In this document: positions 1 to 6,662 of the stretch, piece by piece | How positions within the stretch are numbered: position 1 is the first letter of the stretch | How the letters are laid out: the number at the start of each line of letters is the position of its first letter | Translations under genes and position numbers: made by a program | Origin: Brooklawnia sp050943675 | GTDB lineage: Bacteria; Actinomycetota; Actinomycetes; Propionibacteriales; Propionibacteriaceae | DNA: 6,726 bases | Reading direction: 5' to 3' | Assembly: GCA_050943675.1 (NCBI GenBank) | Contig: JBMNPP010000150.1 | Location: 1-6,726, forward strand | Notes under the pieces: model-generated | Told to the model about the DNA's origin: nothing | Database searches by the model: none | What the model saw: the letters and a program-made list of their open reading frames with translations, nothing else

Positions 1-63
1 ACCACCGCCCTGTACAACGCACGCCCGCTCGACATCGGCGTCACGATCGCACAGTTGTCCTAG
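1..63 (+). CDS. C-terminal end of an unidentified protein (partial)
   Basis: Reading frame 1 is open from the first base and ends at a TAG at 61-63. It gives the 20-residue tail TTALYNARPLDIGVTIAQLS. The fragment is too short to assign a family. It lies on the same strand as the flavin oxidase that starts 58 bases later, and the gap holds no hairpin terminator that I can see, so the two may be co-transcribed. The call rests only on an open frame running into a stop at a plausible spacing from the next gene; a chance open frame of this length is possible. Confidence 0.5.
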   Translation, partial: TTALYNARPLDIGVTIAQLS

Positions 64-121
64 GCAAAATCTCCAGACCTCAAGCCCTTCCCTATGGCCG
101 CGCCCAGAGTGATGATGGAGT

Positions 122-1495
122 ATGGACCGCAGCGCTGTGACGGTGCTTGCCCCTCGGTTGCGCGGCTCAATTGTCGCCCCTTGGGATGACGAATATGACG
201 CTGCTAGAAGCGTCTGGAACGGAATGGTCGACAACAAACCCGCGTTGGTGATCAACTGCGCGGATACTTCCGATGTGCTCGAGGCCGTGGGTTTCGCCCG
301 TGCACACGACCTGGCGGTTTCGGTGCGCAGTGCGGGCCACCATGTTGCCGGGTCCTCGGTGCTCAATGACGGCCTGGTGATCGACGTGTCGCAGATGCGC
401 GCGGTGAGCGTTGACCCGGCAACCCGGCTCGTGCGGGTCGAGGGTGGCGCCCGGATCAGCGATGTTGATCAGGCGACGCAGCCGTTCGGGCTGGCGGTAC
501 CGCTCGGCCTGGTCTCGGCGACCGGGGTGGCCGGGCTCAGCCTGGCCGGCGGCTACGGCTTCTTGCGTCGCAAGCACGGCCTGAGTTGCGACAACATCGT
601 GTCGGTCGAACTGGTGACGGCCGACGGTCGCCAGCTTCGGGCCAGCGTGGACCAGGAGCCCGAACTGTTCTGGGCGCTGTGCGGTGGGGGCTGGGATCTC
701 GGGGTCGTCACGGCGATCGAATACCAGGCCCACCCGCTGGGCCCGGATGTCTTCATGACGTTCGTGACCTATCCGCTCGCGGAAGGCGCCCAAGTGCTTG
801 CCCGGATGGCCGAGTTCATGCGGCATGCCCCACACGAGGTCGGGGTGCTCGTGGTCTGCTGGACCTTCCCTGAAAGCGAGGAGTTCCCGGCAGATCTGTG
901 GGGCCAGCCGTTCGTGGCCATCGCGGGCCCGTACGCGGGGGACCCGGCCGTCGGTGAGCGCGTCCTGGCGCCACTTCGTGAGCTCGGCACGGTGCTGACC
1001 GACTTCAGTGGGGTCGTTTCGTGGCTCGAGATGCAGCAGTTCTTCGATGCCGACTACCCGCGGGGTGGCCGCTACTACTGGAAGTCATCGCACCTGACCG
1101 GGCTCGAGGCCGACGCCATCGCGGTGATGCTCGACCAGGCAGCCAAACGCCCGTCGCTGGCGTCCTCGCTGGACGTGTGGTTCAACGGTGGCGCGATCAG
1201 CGAGGTACACGCCGAGGGCACCCCGATCAGCACCCGCAACCTGCCCTGCATGATCGGCATCGAGGCCAACTGGACCGACCCGGCCGACGACCACGCCAAC
1301 CGGAGGTGGGCCAATGACGTGGCAGCAGCCCTTGAACCCTTCGCTTCGGGTGGTGCCTACCTCAACTTCGATGATCTGACTGATCCTGAGGCAGCCAAGT
1401 TGGCCCACGGCGGCAATTTCGAACGCCTCGAAGGAATCAAACGGGACTACGACCCGGACAATATGTTCCGTTCACGGCAGGGCGCAGGCAGGTAG
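122..1495 (+). CDS. FAD-linked oxidase, 6-hydroxynicotine oxidase / berberine-bridge-like family
   Basis: This is a 457-residue oxidoreductase of the PCMH/VAO flavoprotein family, about the length of 6-hydroxy-D-nicotine oxidase. The FAD-binding domain covers roughly residues 35-210. It contains the RSAGH motif at 69-73, where His73 is the expected 8-alpha-histidyl FAD attachment site, and a TGVAGLSLAGGYG stretch at 134-146 followed by GLSCDN at 153-158. The C-terminal BBE segment is clear at about 412-453 (AYLNFDDL, then NFERLEGIKRDYDPDNMFR). The cysteine that forms the second flavin bond in bicovalent relatives appears to be Val131, so a single covalent link is predicted. No signal peptide is evident, so it is probably cytoplasmic. 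The substrate cannot be inferred; members oxidise sugars, alkaloids or secondary-metabolite alcohols using oxygen. The ATG at 122 has a GGAG only one base upstream, too close for an ideal ribosome site. The GTG at codon 6 (137) is an alternative start, and an in-frame stop at 113 rules out longer forms. Confidence 0.9.
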   Translation: MDRSAVTVLAPRLRGSIVAPWDDEYDAARSVWNGMVDNKPALVINCADTSDVLEAVGFARAHDLAVSVRSAGHHVAGSSVLNDGLVIDVSQMRAVSVDPATRLVRVEGGARISDVDQATQPFGLAVPLGLVSATGVAGLSLAGGYGFLRRKHGLSCDNIVSVELVTADGRQLRASVDQEPELFWALCGGGWDLGVVTAIEYQAHPLGPDVFMTFVTYPLAEGAQVLARMAEFMRHAPHEVGVLVVCWTFPESEEFPADLWGQPFVAIAGPYAGDPAVGERVLAPLRELGTVLTDFSGVVSWLEMQQFFDADYPRGGRYYWKSSHLTGLEADAIAVMLDQAAKRPSLASSLDVWFNGGAISEVHAEGTPISTRNLPCMIGIEANWTDPADDHANRRWANDVAAALEPFASGGAYLNFDDLTDPEAAKLAHGGNFERLEGIKRDYDPDNMFRSRQGAGR

Positions 1496-1519
1496 TCGAA
1501 TACACTATTCGGTCTACCT
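1490..1519. repeat. Imperfect palindrome over the oxidase stop codon
   Basis: The inner arms CGAATA (1497-1502) and TATTCG (1506-1511) pair perfectly around CAC. The outer arms AGGTAG (1490-1495) and CTACCT (1514-1519) also pair, separated from the inner stem by one unpaired base on the left and two on the right. The left outer arm contains the TAG stop of the oxidase gene. No T-run follows, so it is not a canonical intrinsic terminator. It could be an operator, an mRNA hairpin between the two genes, or chance. Confidence 0.45.
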
Positions 1520-1534
1520 ACGTTGGGATGCGCG

Positions 1535-2230
1535 ATGCCAGACATTACATTGACCGCAAGTCTCAGGCCGGAGAATGAGGAGTACGCGGTCGCGGTGCTC
1601 CAGTTTTACTACAGCGACCTGAAATACCAGCCCATTGATCACAAGAATGTCGGATTCACTGGCGGTGCATGGGATTCCTTTGACCCATCAGGCACCCGCG
1701 AACGCACCCGCTACGAATTCACCTCGGACGACCTGGTCTCGCTGGCCTTCCTGTCCGTCCCCCTTAAGGCACTGACCGTCCATGACCTGCTGATTCGCCG
1801 CAGGTCTGAGTTCACTGAACTGCTCATGGCCCTGAAACCCTACGAAAATGTGGACTTCGCCATGCTCGACGGCGTCGACCGCGAGACCTTCCCCGAGGGT
1901 TGGGCCCTGGAGACAGCGCTACGCGAAGTTCCATCGGTAAGACCGCCCGCCGCGTCCATGCTGATGGCCCGCAAGTTCCCCCGCCTGTTCCCGATCCTCG
2001 ACCAGGTGGTGGTGGATTTCGTCTTCGTCCGGGCACGCAGCCGATGGATCGCACTGCACCGCAAGCTGCGCGAGAATGACTTCGAGTTGCACAAGCGGCT
2101 GATCCGCATCCGGGACGCCGCCGGCCTGGACGCCGGGATCAGTCCATTACGTGTCTTCGATGCGCTCGCCTGGATGGACGGCAGTGGGCAGTCACGGTTC
2201 GCCCCAGTGCCTGCCGGTACTGTTGGGTAG
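1535..2230 (+). CDS. Protein of unknown function, DUF6308-like
   Basis: This is a 231-residue soluble protein with no signal peptide or membrane segment. The segment FTSDDLVSLAFLSVPL (about residues 62-77) resembles the conserved 'FTADDL(V)' block I recall from DUF6308 proteins of actinobacteria. The segments LMARKFPRLFPILDQVV (about 144-160) and SPLRVFDALAWM (about 205-216) resemble further blocks of that family. The assignment is from memory of the motifs, and no function is known. I chose the ATG at 1535 because a GGGA at 1525-1528 lies six bases upstream. A TTG at 1523 in the same frame would add four residues but lacks a ribosome site. The gene follows the flavin oxidase after 39 bases and precedes the GntR regulator by 29 bases, all on one strand. 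Confidence 0.75.
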   Translation: MPDITLTASLRPENEEYAVAVLQFYYSDLKYQPIDHKNVGFTGGAWDSFDPSGTRERTRYEFTSDDLVSLAFLSVPLKALTVHDLLIRRRSEFTELLMALKPYENVDFAMLDGVDRETFPEGWALETALREVPSVRPPAASMLMARKFPRLFPILDQVVVDFVFVRARSRWIALHRKLRENDFELHKRLIRIRDAAGLDAGISPLRVFDALAWMDGSGQSRFAPVPAGTVG

Positions 2231-2259
2231 CCGCAGCGGACAAGCGTAGGAGGGCGGAC

Positions 2260-2988
2260 ATGCCGGAGGATGTGTCGGCCGACAGGGTGATGGTCGAACT
2301 GATTCGTGAACTGGCCAGCATGCCCTCGGGTGCCCGGCTGGACAGCGAACGGCTGCTGGCCGAACGACTCGGAGTGAGTCGCACCGCGCTGCGAGACCGA
2401 ATCGCCAGGCTCGAGTCGATGGGTGTGCTCGAGCGCCGGGCCGGTTCGGGTACATACGTGCAGGCTCCACGCGCCTCGACAGTCAGCGAGTCGCTGCATT
2501 TCGCCCTCCTGGCCAGGGGGCTGAGCGTGGATGCTATGATCCCGGTGCGTTGGGCATTGGAGCGGGAGGCGGCCAGGTGGGCAGCCCAGGGCAATGACCG
2601 GCAGGCCCATCGTGCGATGGAGGACGCCGTGGACCGCATGGCTGCCGACCAGTCAGTCGATGGCGTGCACACCGCTGATCAGGATTTCCACACGGCGCTG
2701 CTCGATGCATCCGGCGCGCAGGGCCTGCGCTTCTTCTGGGAGATGACCTGGACCGTGCTCAGCCAGTCGATCCGTGAAATGGTGGCCGAGGATGAGCGCG
2801 CCCGAATGCAGCCCATCCACGCCGCCATCCTTGATGCTGTCCGGCAGGGTGACCAGGTGCATGCTGTCCGGGCAGTGGACGCGCACTTCGAGTGGGCCTA
2901 TGGCGGCCGCCATGCCACCACCCCCCGCTCGCTGCGGGAGCGCGCGGAGGCGACCATCGCTGAGCAGGGCGGAAACGGCTGGGTCTGA
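2260..2988 (+). CDS. GntR-family transcriptional regulator, FadR subfamily with FCD domain
   Basis: This 242-residue DNA-binding regulator probably controls a catabolic operon in response to a small carboxylate or related metabolite. The N-terminal winged helix-turn-helix spans about residues 8-68. It has the family signature SERLLAERLGVSRTALRD (29-46), where Arg41 and Arg45 are the likely DNA-contacting arginines, and the wing GSGTYV (62-67). The all-helical FCD effector domain spans about 90-215 and keeps the four expected metal ligands: Asp140, His144, His187 and His209. The ATG has a strong AGGAGGG at 2248-2254. The gene lies convergent to the minus-strand dehydrogenase operon and shares its terminator region. 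The boxes at 6575-6683 fit the GGT...ACC operator style of this subfamily, so control of that operon is a reasonable inference. I see no such box upstream of this gene itself. Confidence 0.93.
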   Translation: MPEDVSADRVMVELIRELASMPSGARLDSERLLAERLGVSRTALRDRIARLESMGVLERRAGSGTYVQAPRASTVSESLHFALLARGLSVDAMIPVRWALEREAARWAAQGNDRQAHRAMEDAVDRMAADQSVDGVHTADQDFHTALLDASGAQGLRFFWEMTWTVLSQSIREMVAEDERARMQPIHAAILDAVRQGDQVHAVRAVDAHFEWAYGGRHATTPRSLRERAEATIAEQGGNGWV

Positions 2989-2996
2989 GCAGTACA

Positions 2997-3045
2997 AAAG
3001 AGGGTCCGGGCAGCTCTTGGCAAGTGGGCTACCCGGACCCTCTTT
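2997..3045. terminator. Bidirectional intrinsic terminator between convergent genes
   Basis: A perfect 14-bp inverted repeat, AAAGAGGGTCCGGG (2997-3010) and CCCGGACCCTCTTT (3032-3045), encloses a 21-base loop. AGC (3012-3014) and GCT (3028-3030) can extend the stem after one mismatch. The A-rich left edge and T-rich right edge give a short U-run in both directions. It starts 8 bases after the GntR stop and lies 27 bases from the stop of the minus-strand aldehyde dehydrogenase, the expected place for a shared terminator. Confidence 0.88.
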
Positions 3046-3072
3046 CGTGTGGGAAAGGGTCGGCTTCAGTGA

Positions 3073-4513
3073 CTATGCGACGTAGCCGTCAAAAAGTTGC
3101 TGCTCGTTGATGACCGCGCCGAAGAGTTCTTCGTCCGAAGGGATTACTGGCTCGATCGGACGAGCAATCCAGGTGGTGTTGATGTAGTTGCGCCATGTGA
3201 CGTTTTCGGAGGCGATGTTGCCGCCCCAGGTGCCGCAACCCAGGTTGACCGTGAAAGGCATTCCGGAAGTCCAGCCGCCAGCGTTGGACCGGGTGGTGGC
3301 CTGGCCAACTGCGACGCGAACAGTGTTGGTGCGCTCGGCGAACTCCATGATGCGGTCATCGTCCCTGGTGTAAATACCGCAGGAATGGCCGGCACCTGAA
3401 TAGTCGTGAATATTGTTCACCAGGTTGATCGCGTCCTCGAACTGGTTGTACTTGTACAACGAAACGACCACTGACAGTTTCTCGCCAGAGAAGGGGTGCT
3501 CCTTGCCGAATCCGTCCTCTTCAACTACCAGCCAATTGCGATCCTCAGGGATCTCGAACCCGGCCTTCTCTGCAATGAATTTGGCCGACTTGACGATTAC
3601 CTCTGGATTCAGGTGGCCGTCCACCCACAGGGTTTGCTCAAGGAGCGCCTTCTCCTGTGGCGAGCAGACGTAGCCCTTGGCCCTGTCGATGGCTGCCAGT
3701 GCCTGATCGTAGACGCCGGCCTGGACGATCATCGAGTTCTCGGTGGAACAACCGATCGCAAAATCGTTCATCTGCGAGAAGGCGACCTGCTCTGCGGCAT
3801 GATCCAGATCAGCAGTTTCGTCGATCACGACGATGGCGTTGCCGGCACCCCACACCATAGGCGGGCGTGCCCGAGGAGTAGGCAGCCTTCACCATTGGGC
3901 CACCGCCAGTCGCCACGATCAGGTCGCTCTGCCGCATCAGTTCGTTGGTCTTGGCCAGGTTCGGCTTCTCGATGCACAGCATCAGGTCCTGGGGCAGCCC
4001 GAGACGCCCAAGCAGTTCGCGGATCTCATCGACCACGAAGTTGGTGCTCGACTTCGCTCGCGGATGCGGTGAACTGATCATGGCGTTGCGTCCCATCAGC
4101 GCGTTCATGGCGCCCATGTAGACGACTGTTTCAGGCACCGTGGTCGGAATGAGCGCGGCAACCACGCCCACCGGCTTGGCGATCTTGACCAGGTTCTTCG
4201 CCTCGTCAACTTCGATCACGCCAACGGTCTTTGCCTCCTGGTAGTCACGCATCAGGCCGCGCGCCCTGTCCTGCACGCGGGCGATCTTCGACTCCAGGCG
4301 GCCCATGCCGGTCTCGGCCAGCACAGTCTGGCCCCACACCTCGGCGCGGGTCACTGCCAGCCAGCCAATGGCTGCGGCGAACCGCAGAACCTCTTCCTGG
4401 GTGAGGTTCCTGATCTGTGCCTGAGCCTTCCGCGCGCGTTCGACCAATGCGGTCACCTCGACGCGTGCCTCTTCAGCCTTGCGTGCTTCTTCCACGGGAT
4501 CCTTGGCTGCCAT
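3073..4513 (-). pseudogene. CoA-acylating aldehyde dehydrogenase (sulfoacetaldehyde dehydrogenase-like), frameshifted
   Basis: With one base removed the gene encodes 479 residues, a full-length NAD(P)-dependent acylating aldehyde dehydrogenase that would convert an aldehyde and CoA to an acyl-CoA. Family marks are the cofactor segment KPVGVVAALIPTTVPET (113-129), SSPHPRAKSST (147-157), YSSGTPAYGVG joined to AGN (212-225), the catalytic cysteine in IGCSTEN (Cys255) and LGCGTWGGN (424-432). The last three resemble AdhE/EutE- and SauS-type acylating enzymes rather than ordinary hydrolytic ones. A sulfoacetaldehyde-type substrate is only a possibility. As sequenced, an extra G (minus strand, within 3848-3851) shifts the frame after Gly222. 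Translation then adds 12 foreign residues and stops at 3809, giving 234 residues without the catalytic cysteine. Conservation is intact on both sides, so the lesion is recent or a sequencing error. The ATG at 4513 is supported by AAAGGGG at 4519-4525, one base after the stop of the lyase gene. An ORF start 20 codons earlier has no such support. Confidence 0.9.
3848..3851 (-). other. Frameshift site in a C4/G4 run
   Basis: On the minus strand the sequence reads GGT GTG GGG TGC. With three instead of four G in the run it reads GGT GTG GGT GCC GGC AAC, giving the expected Gly-Val-Gly-Ala-Gly-Asn of the family. The single extra base explains why the N-terminal and C-terminal halves of the dehydrogenase lie in different frames that overlap by about 50 bases. 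Confidence 0.88.
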
Positions 4514-4514
4514 G

Positions 4515-5399
4515 TCAGCCCCTTTCAGTAATTTGCTTGCTTGATTTCGATTCGATTGCTGCTGCCCGCTCAAGCAGGGCCTTGGCGCGCTCCACGATGG
4601 GCGCGTCGATCATTTGTCCGTCGAGGGCACTGGCCCCCTTGCCTTGTGCCAGGGCTTCATCGAAGGCCTGGACGATTCGGCTGGCCTCGGCGATTGCCTC
4701 GGCGCTGGGCGAGAACGCCTCATTGACTGTTGCGATCTGCCGAGGATGGATGCAGGGCTTGCCTGTCATGCCCAACGCGCGGGCCCGGGCCACATCGGCC
4801 GCCAGGGCGTCCTCGTCGTGCACATTGACATTTGGAGTGTCAATTACGTGTTTGCCGAACGCGTGGCCGACGATGACCAGCCGTGAGCGCGCGGCAAGGA
4901 TTTCAGTCCCCTGCGGTGTGCGGGGGACGCCGATCTGCTTTGTCAGGTCTTCGGCACCCAGTTGCAGTGCCACCAGCCGACGTGACGAAAGGCACATCTG
5001 CTCGACGTCCAGCAGCCCACGGCAGGTCTCGATGAGTGCAGAGATCCGGATCGGCCGATCTGTTTCGAGCTCATCAAGTTGCGCTTCAAGCACGCTCAGC
5101 GTGGCGGAGTCCGCCTTGGGTAGCACGATGACGTCGGGCGCTGCGGCCACCACCGCGGTGACATCGTCAACCTGGGTGCGGGTTCCGACGCCATTGATCC
5201 GCACCCAGCGGGCCGGACCTGTCCGGGGGCTGCGTCGCAGCGCCGCCACCACCAGCGATCTGGCGTGGTCCTTCTCGGCAGGGCTGACTGCGTCCTCCAG
5301 GTCGTAGATGACCGCATCGGCGTCGACACCGAAGGATTTGTCGATCATCCGGGTCGAACTGCCCGGCACGAACAACAGCGAGCGCAGCAACGTCGTCAC
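4515..5399 (-). CDS. HpcH/HpaI aldolase / citrate-lyase beta (CitE-like) CoA-ester lyase
   Basis: This 294-residue TIM-barrel lyase belongs to the family that includes CitE, malyl-CoA and citramalyl-CoA lyases. These cleave or form beta-hydroxyacyl-CoA esters, with glyoxylate, pyruvate or oxaloacetate as partner. Visible motifs in order are RSLLFVPG (6-13), YDLEDAV (32-38), the substrate-binding arginine in RING (Arg67), VLPKA (92-96), the metal ligands Glu124 in LIET and Asp151 in GAEDL, and the C-terminal GKPCIHPRQI (213-222). All expected active-site residues are present, so it should be active. It lies between an alcohol dehydrogenase and an acylating aldehyde dehydrogenase, consistent with a catabolic operon that passes through a CoA thioester. 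The GTG start overlaps the upstream TGA as GTGA and is preceded by GGAAGG at 5407-5412, indicating translational coupling. The exact substrate cannot be read from the sequence. Confidence 0.92.
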   Translation of the reverse strand: MTTLLRSLLFVPGSSTRMIDKSFGVDADAVIYDLEDAVSPAEKDHARSLVVAALRRSPRTGPARWVRINGVGTRTQVDDVTAVVAAAPDVIVLPKADSATLSVLEAQLDELETDRPIRISALIETCRGLLDVEQMCLSSRRLVALQLGAEDLTKQIGVPRTPQGTEILAARSRLVIVGHAFGKHVIDTPNVNVHDEDALAADVARARALGMTGKPCIHPRQIATVNEAFSPSAEAIAEASRIVQAFDEALAQGKGASALDGQMIDAPIVERAKALLERAAAIESKSSKQITERG

Positions 5400-6496
5400 T
5401 GGGTCACCTTCCGGTTCGGTTCGATGATCGCCCGTGCCACCTCGCGGTTGGCTGCCTTCTGGACCGCGAGTTGGGCCTCATCCAGGCCGTAGAAGCGGTC
5501 GGTGAGCAGTGCGAACGGGTAGCGTTCGCCGAACTCGGAGAGGAACTGCAGGGCCTTTTCCAGGTACCAGGGCTGGTAGCGCAGAATGCCGAGCACCTTG
5601 AGGCATTTGCGCGTGATCAGGCCCGGCACTGTCGTGACGGTCTGGTCTTCATCAAGGCTGACCGCACCGATCTCAAGCACGGTGCCGCCGATCCGGCACA
5701 TGCGCACCGATTCGTTGAGTGCGCTGGGCACCCCGGTCACGTCGATCACCAGCTCGGGGGCGTCCCCGAGGATCTGGCGGACCCGCTCAGCCCGATCAGC
5801 CATGTCAGGCACCTCGCGCATGTTCACGGTTGCGGATGCGCCGAACTCGTGGGCCTCCTCCAGGCGGGTGTCGATCGAGTCGATCACCACCACTCGCGCC
5901 CCCATCGTCGAGGCGATGGCCGCCCCGTACAGGCCCAGGCCCCCGGCGCCCTGGATCACCACGCCGCGGTTCTGCAGCGGGCCGACCTGGTCGAGGGCGT
6001 ACAACATTTGCGCGAACCCGCAGTTCGCACCGGCGGCCACCTGATCTGGCACATTGTCGGGGATCTTGTAGAAGTACTGGTTCGGGTGGATCACGTAGTG
6101 GGTGGCGAAACCCCCAGTGAAGTGCGGGTACTGGTCGGCCTTGGCGCCCATGTATTCGCTGCCGTTCAGGCAGATATTGAACAGGCCGTTGTTGCATGCC
6201 GCGCAGCGCTGACAAGTGACGTAATACACCGGCACGATGCGGTCGCCCACTGCGACGGGACGGCCGGCGTAGTCGGTGGTGACGCCAGCGCCGAGCTCAT
6301 GGATGACCCCTGACATCTCATGACCCATCACATGATCACGGAAGATGTGCTTGCCCTCCCACATATGGATATCGGAGCCACAAACGTTGGCCATCGTGAC
6401 CTGCATGATCACTTCGCCGCTGCCCGGCTGGGGAACCGGGTATTCGCGGATCTCGATATTTCGGAGGCCGTTCATCGCGGCGACTCGTCCTTGCAT
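5396..6496 (-). CDS. Zinc-dependent alcohol dehydrogenase (MDR superfamily)
   Basis: This 366-residue medium-chain dehydrogenase would oxidise an alcohol to an aldehyde or ketone with NAD. The GroES-like domain carries the catalytic-zinc residues Cys39 (in VCGSD) and His59-Glu60 (in GHE), with Cys159 in GANCGFA as the likely third ligand. The structural zinc lobe has cysteines 95, 98, 101 and 109. The Rossmann domain has the nucleotide loop GAGGLG (183-188), and Asp206 at the end of the second strand favours NAD over NADP. The 'AANC'-like stretch before the Rossmann fold recalls the branch acting on small phosphonate or sulfonate alcohols, but this is a weak hint. It is the first gene of the operon and overlaps the lyase gene by four bases. 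The frame stays open to 6622, but I chose the ATG at 6496 because it has a strong ribosome site at 6504-6510. The longer form would start upstream of the predicted transcript start. Confidence 0.93.
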   Translation of the reverse strand: MQGRVAAMNGLRNIEIREYPVPQPGSGEVIMQVTMANVCGSDIHMWEGKHIFRDHVMGHEMSGVIHELGAGVTTDYAGRPVAVGDRIVPVYYVTCQRCAACNNGLFNICLNGSEYMGAKADQYPHFTGGFATHYVIHPNQYFYKIPDNVPDQVAAGANCGFAQMLYALDQVGPLQNRGVVIQGAGGLGLYGAAIASTMGARVVVIDSIDTRLEEAHEFGASATVNMREVPDMADRAERVRQILGDAPELVIDVTGVPSALNESVRMCRIGGTVLEIGAVSLDEDQTVTTVPGLITRKCLKVLGILRYQPWYLEKALQFLSEFGERYPFALLTDRFYGLDEAQLAVQKAANREVARAIIEPNRKVTQ

Positions 6497-6503
6497 TGCA
6501 AAA

Positions 6504-6510
6504 CTCCCTT
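6504..6510 (-). promoter_or_regulatory. Ribosome binding site deciding the alcohol dehydrogenase start
   Basis: AAGGGAG on the minus strand lies seven bases upstream of the ATG at 6496. The in-frame ATGs at 6517 and 6622 have no comparable purine run in front of them. The residue pattern from 6496 also matches the normal N-terminus of zinc alcohol dehydrogenases. Confidence 0.82.
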
Positions 6511-6574
6511 GTTTCATGGCGGCTGCGTCGCTGGTGCTGGTCCGTCCACGAGACCCTGGGACGTCAGTATCAAT

Positions 6575-6604
6575 GGTAGGACCGTTGAGAAAGATGGTAA
6601 TACC
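6575..6604. promoter_or_regulatory. Left operator pair (two GGTAnTACC-like boxes)
   Basis: GGTAGGACC (6575-6583, one mismatch to the pattern) and GGTAATACC (6596-6604, part of the perfect palindrome TGGTAATACCA at 6595-6605) have centres 21 bp apart, about two helical turns. The inner box overlaps the minus-strand -10; the outer box lies just downstream of the predicted start. That placement suits repression by two dimers on the same DNA face. The pattern is in the style of GntR/FadR operators. Confidence 0.68.
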
Positions 6605-6622
6605 ACTTTCGATCTGTGTCAA
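6594..6622 (-). promoter_or_regulatory. Promoter of the dehydrogenase-lyase-aldehyde dehydrogenase operon
   Basis: Reading the minus strand, a perfect TTGACA (6622-6617) is followed after 17 bases by TACCAT (6599-6594), matching four of six positions of the -10 consensus. This puts the transcript start near 6587 and leaves a leader of about 90 bases before the ATG. The -10 overlaps the GGTAATACC box at 6596-6604, so a bound regulator would be expected to block RNA polymerase. The start site is predicted, not measured. Confidence 0.68.
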
Positions 6623-6662
6623 CGCTCTCAGAGGGTTGACACAGATCGAGACCGGTATTACC
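6596..6662. repeat. 67-bp interrupted dyad with a perfect 14-bp inverted repeat
   Basis: CGATCTGTGTCAAC (6610-6623) and GTTGACACAGATCG (6635-6648) are perfect inverted copies. The 11-base centre contains CTCT and AGAG, also complementary, around C6629. The 9-bp boxes at 6596-6604 and 6654-6662 extend the same dyad. The arms contain the two TTGACA -35 elements, but the repeat continues past them (CGATCTG...), so it is more than two promoters placed back to back. A second regulator binding the centre is possible. Confidence 0.82.

Noticed and set aside
1840..2610. A 256-codon minus-strand open frame across the DUF6308-like and GntR genes
   Set aside because: It crosses two unrelated well-supported genes and the gap with the strong AGGAGGG site, and it has no recognisable domain.
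3809..3858. Programmed ribosomal frameshifting in the aldehyde dehydrogenase
   Set aside because: I see no classic slippery heptamer. The context GGT GTG GGG TGC is explained by one extra G, and I know of no family precedent for recoding here.
4417..5307. A 296-codon open frame on the plus strand opposite the CitE-like lyase gene
   Set aside because: It is antisense to a gene with clear catalytic motifs. Its translation is rich in Ser, Arg and Ala without domain motifs, typical of a high-GC shadow frame.
5471..6313. A 280-codon plus-strand open frame opposite the alcohol dehydrogenase gene
   Set aside because: The translation is His-, Asp- and Val-rich low-complexity sequence. The opposite strand encodes the full zinc-binding and Rossmann motifs.
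6497..6622. A longer N-terminus for the alcohol dehydrogenase starting at 6622
   Set aside because: The extra 42 residues run through the promoter and operator region, lack family similarity and have no ribosome site; 6496 has a strong one.
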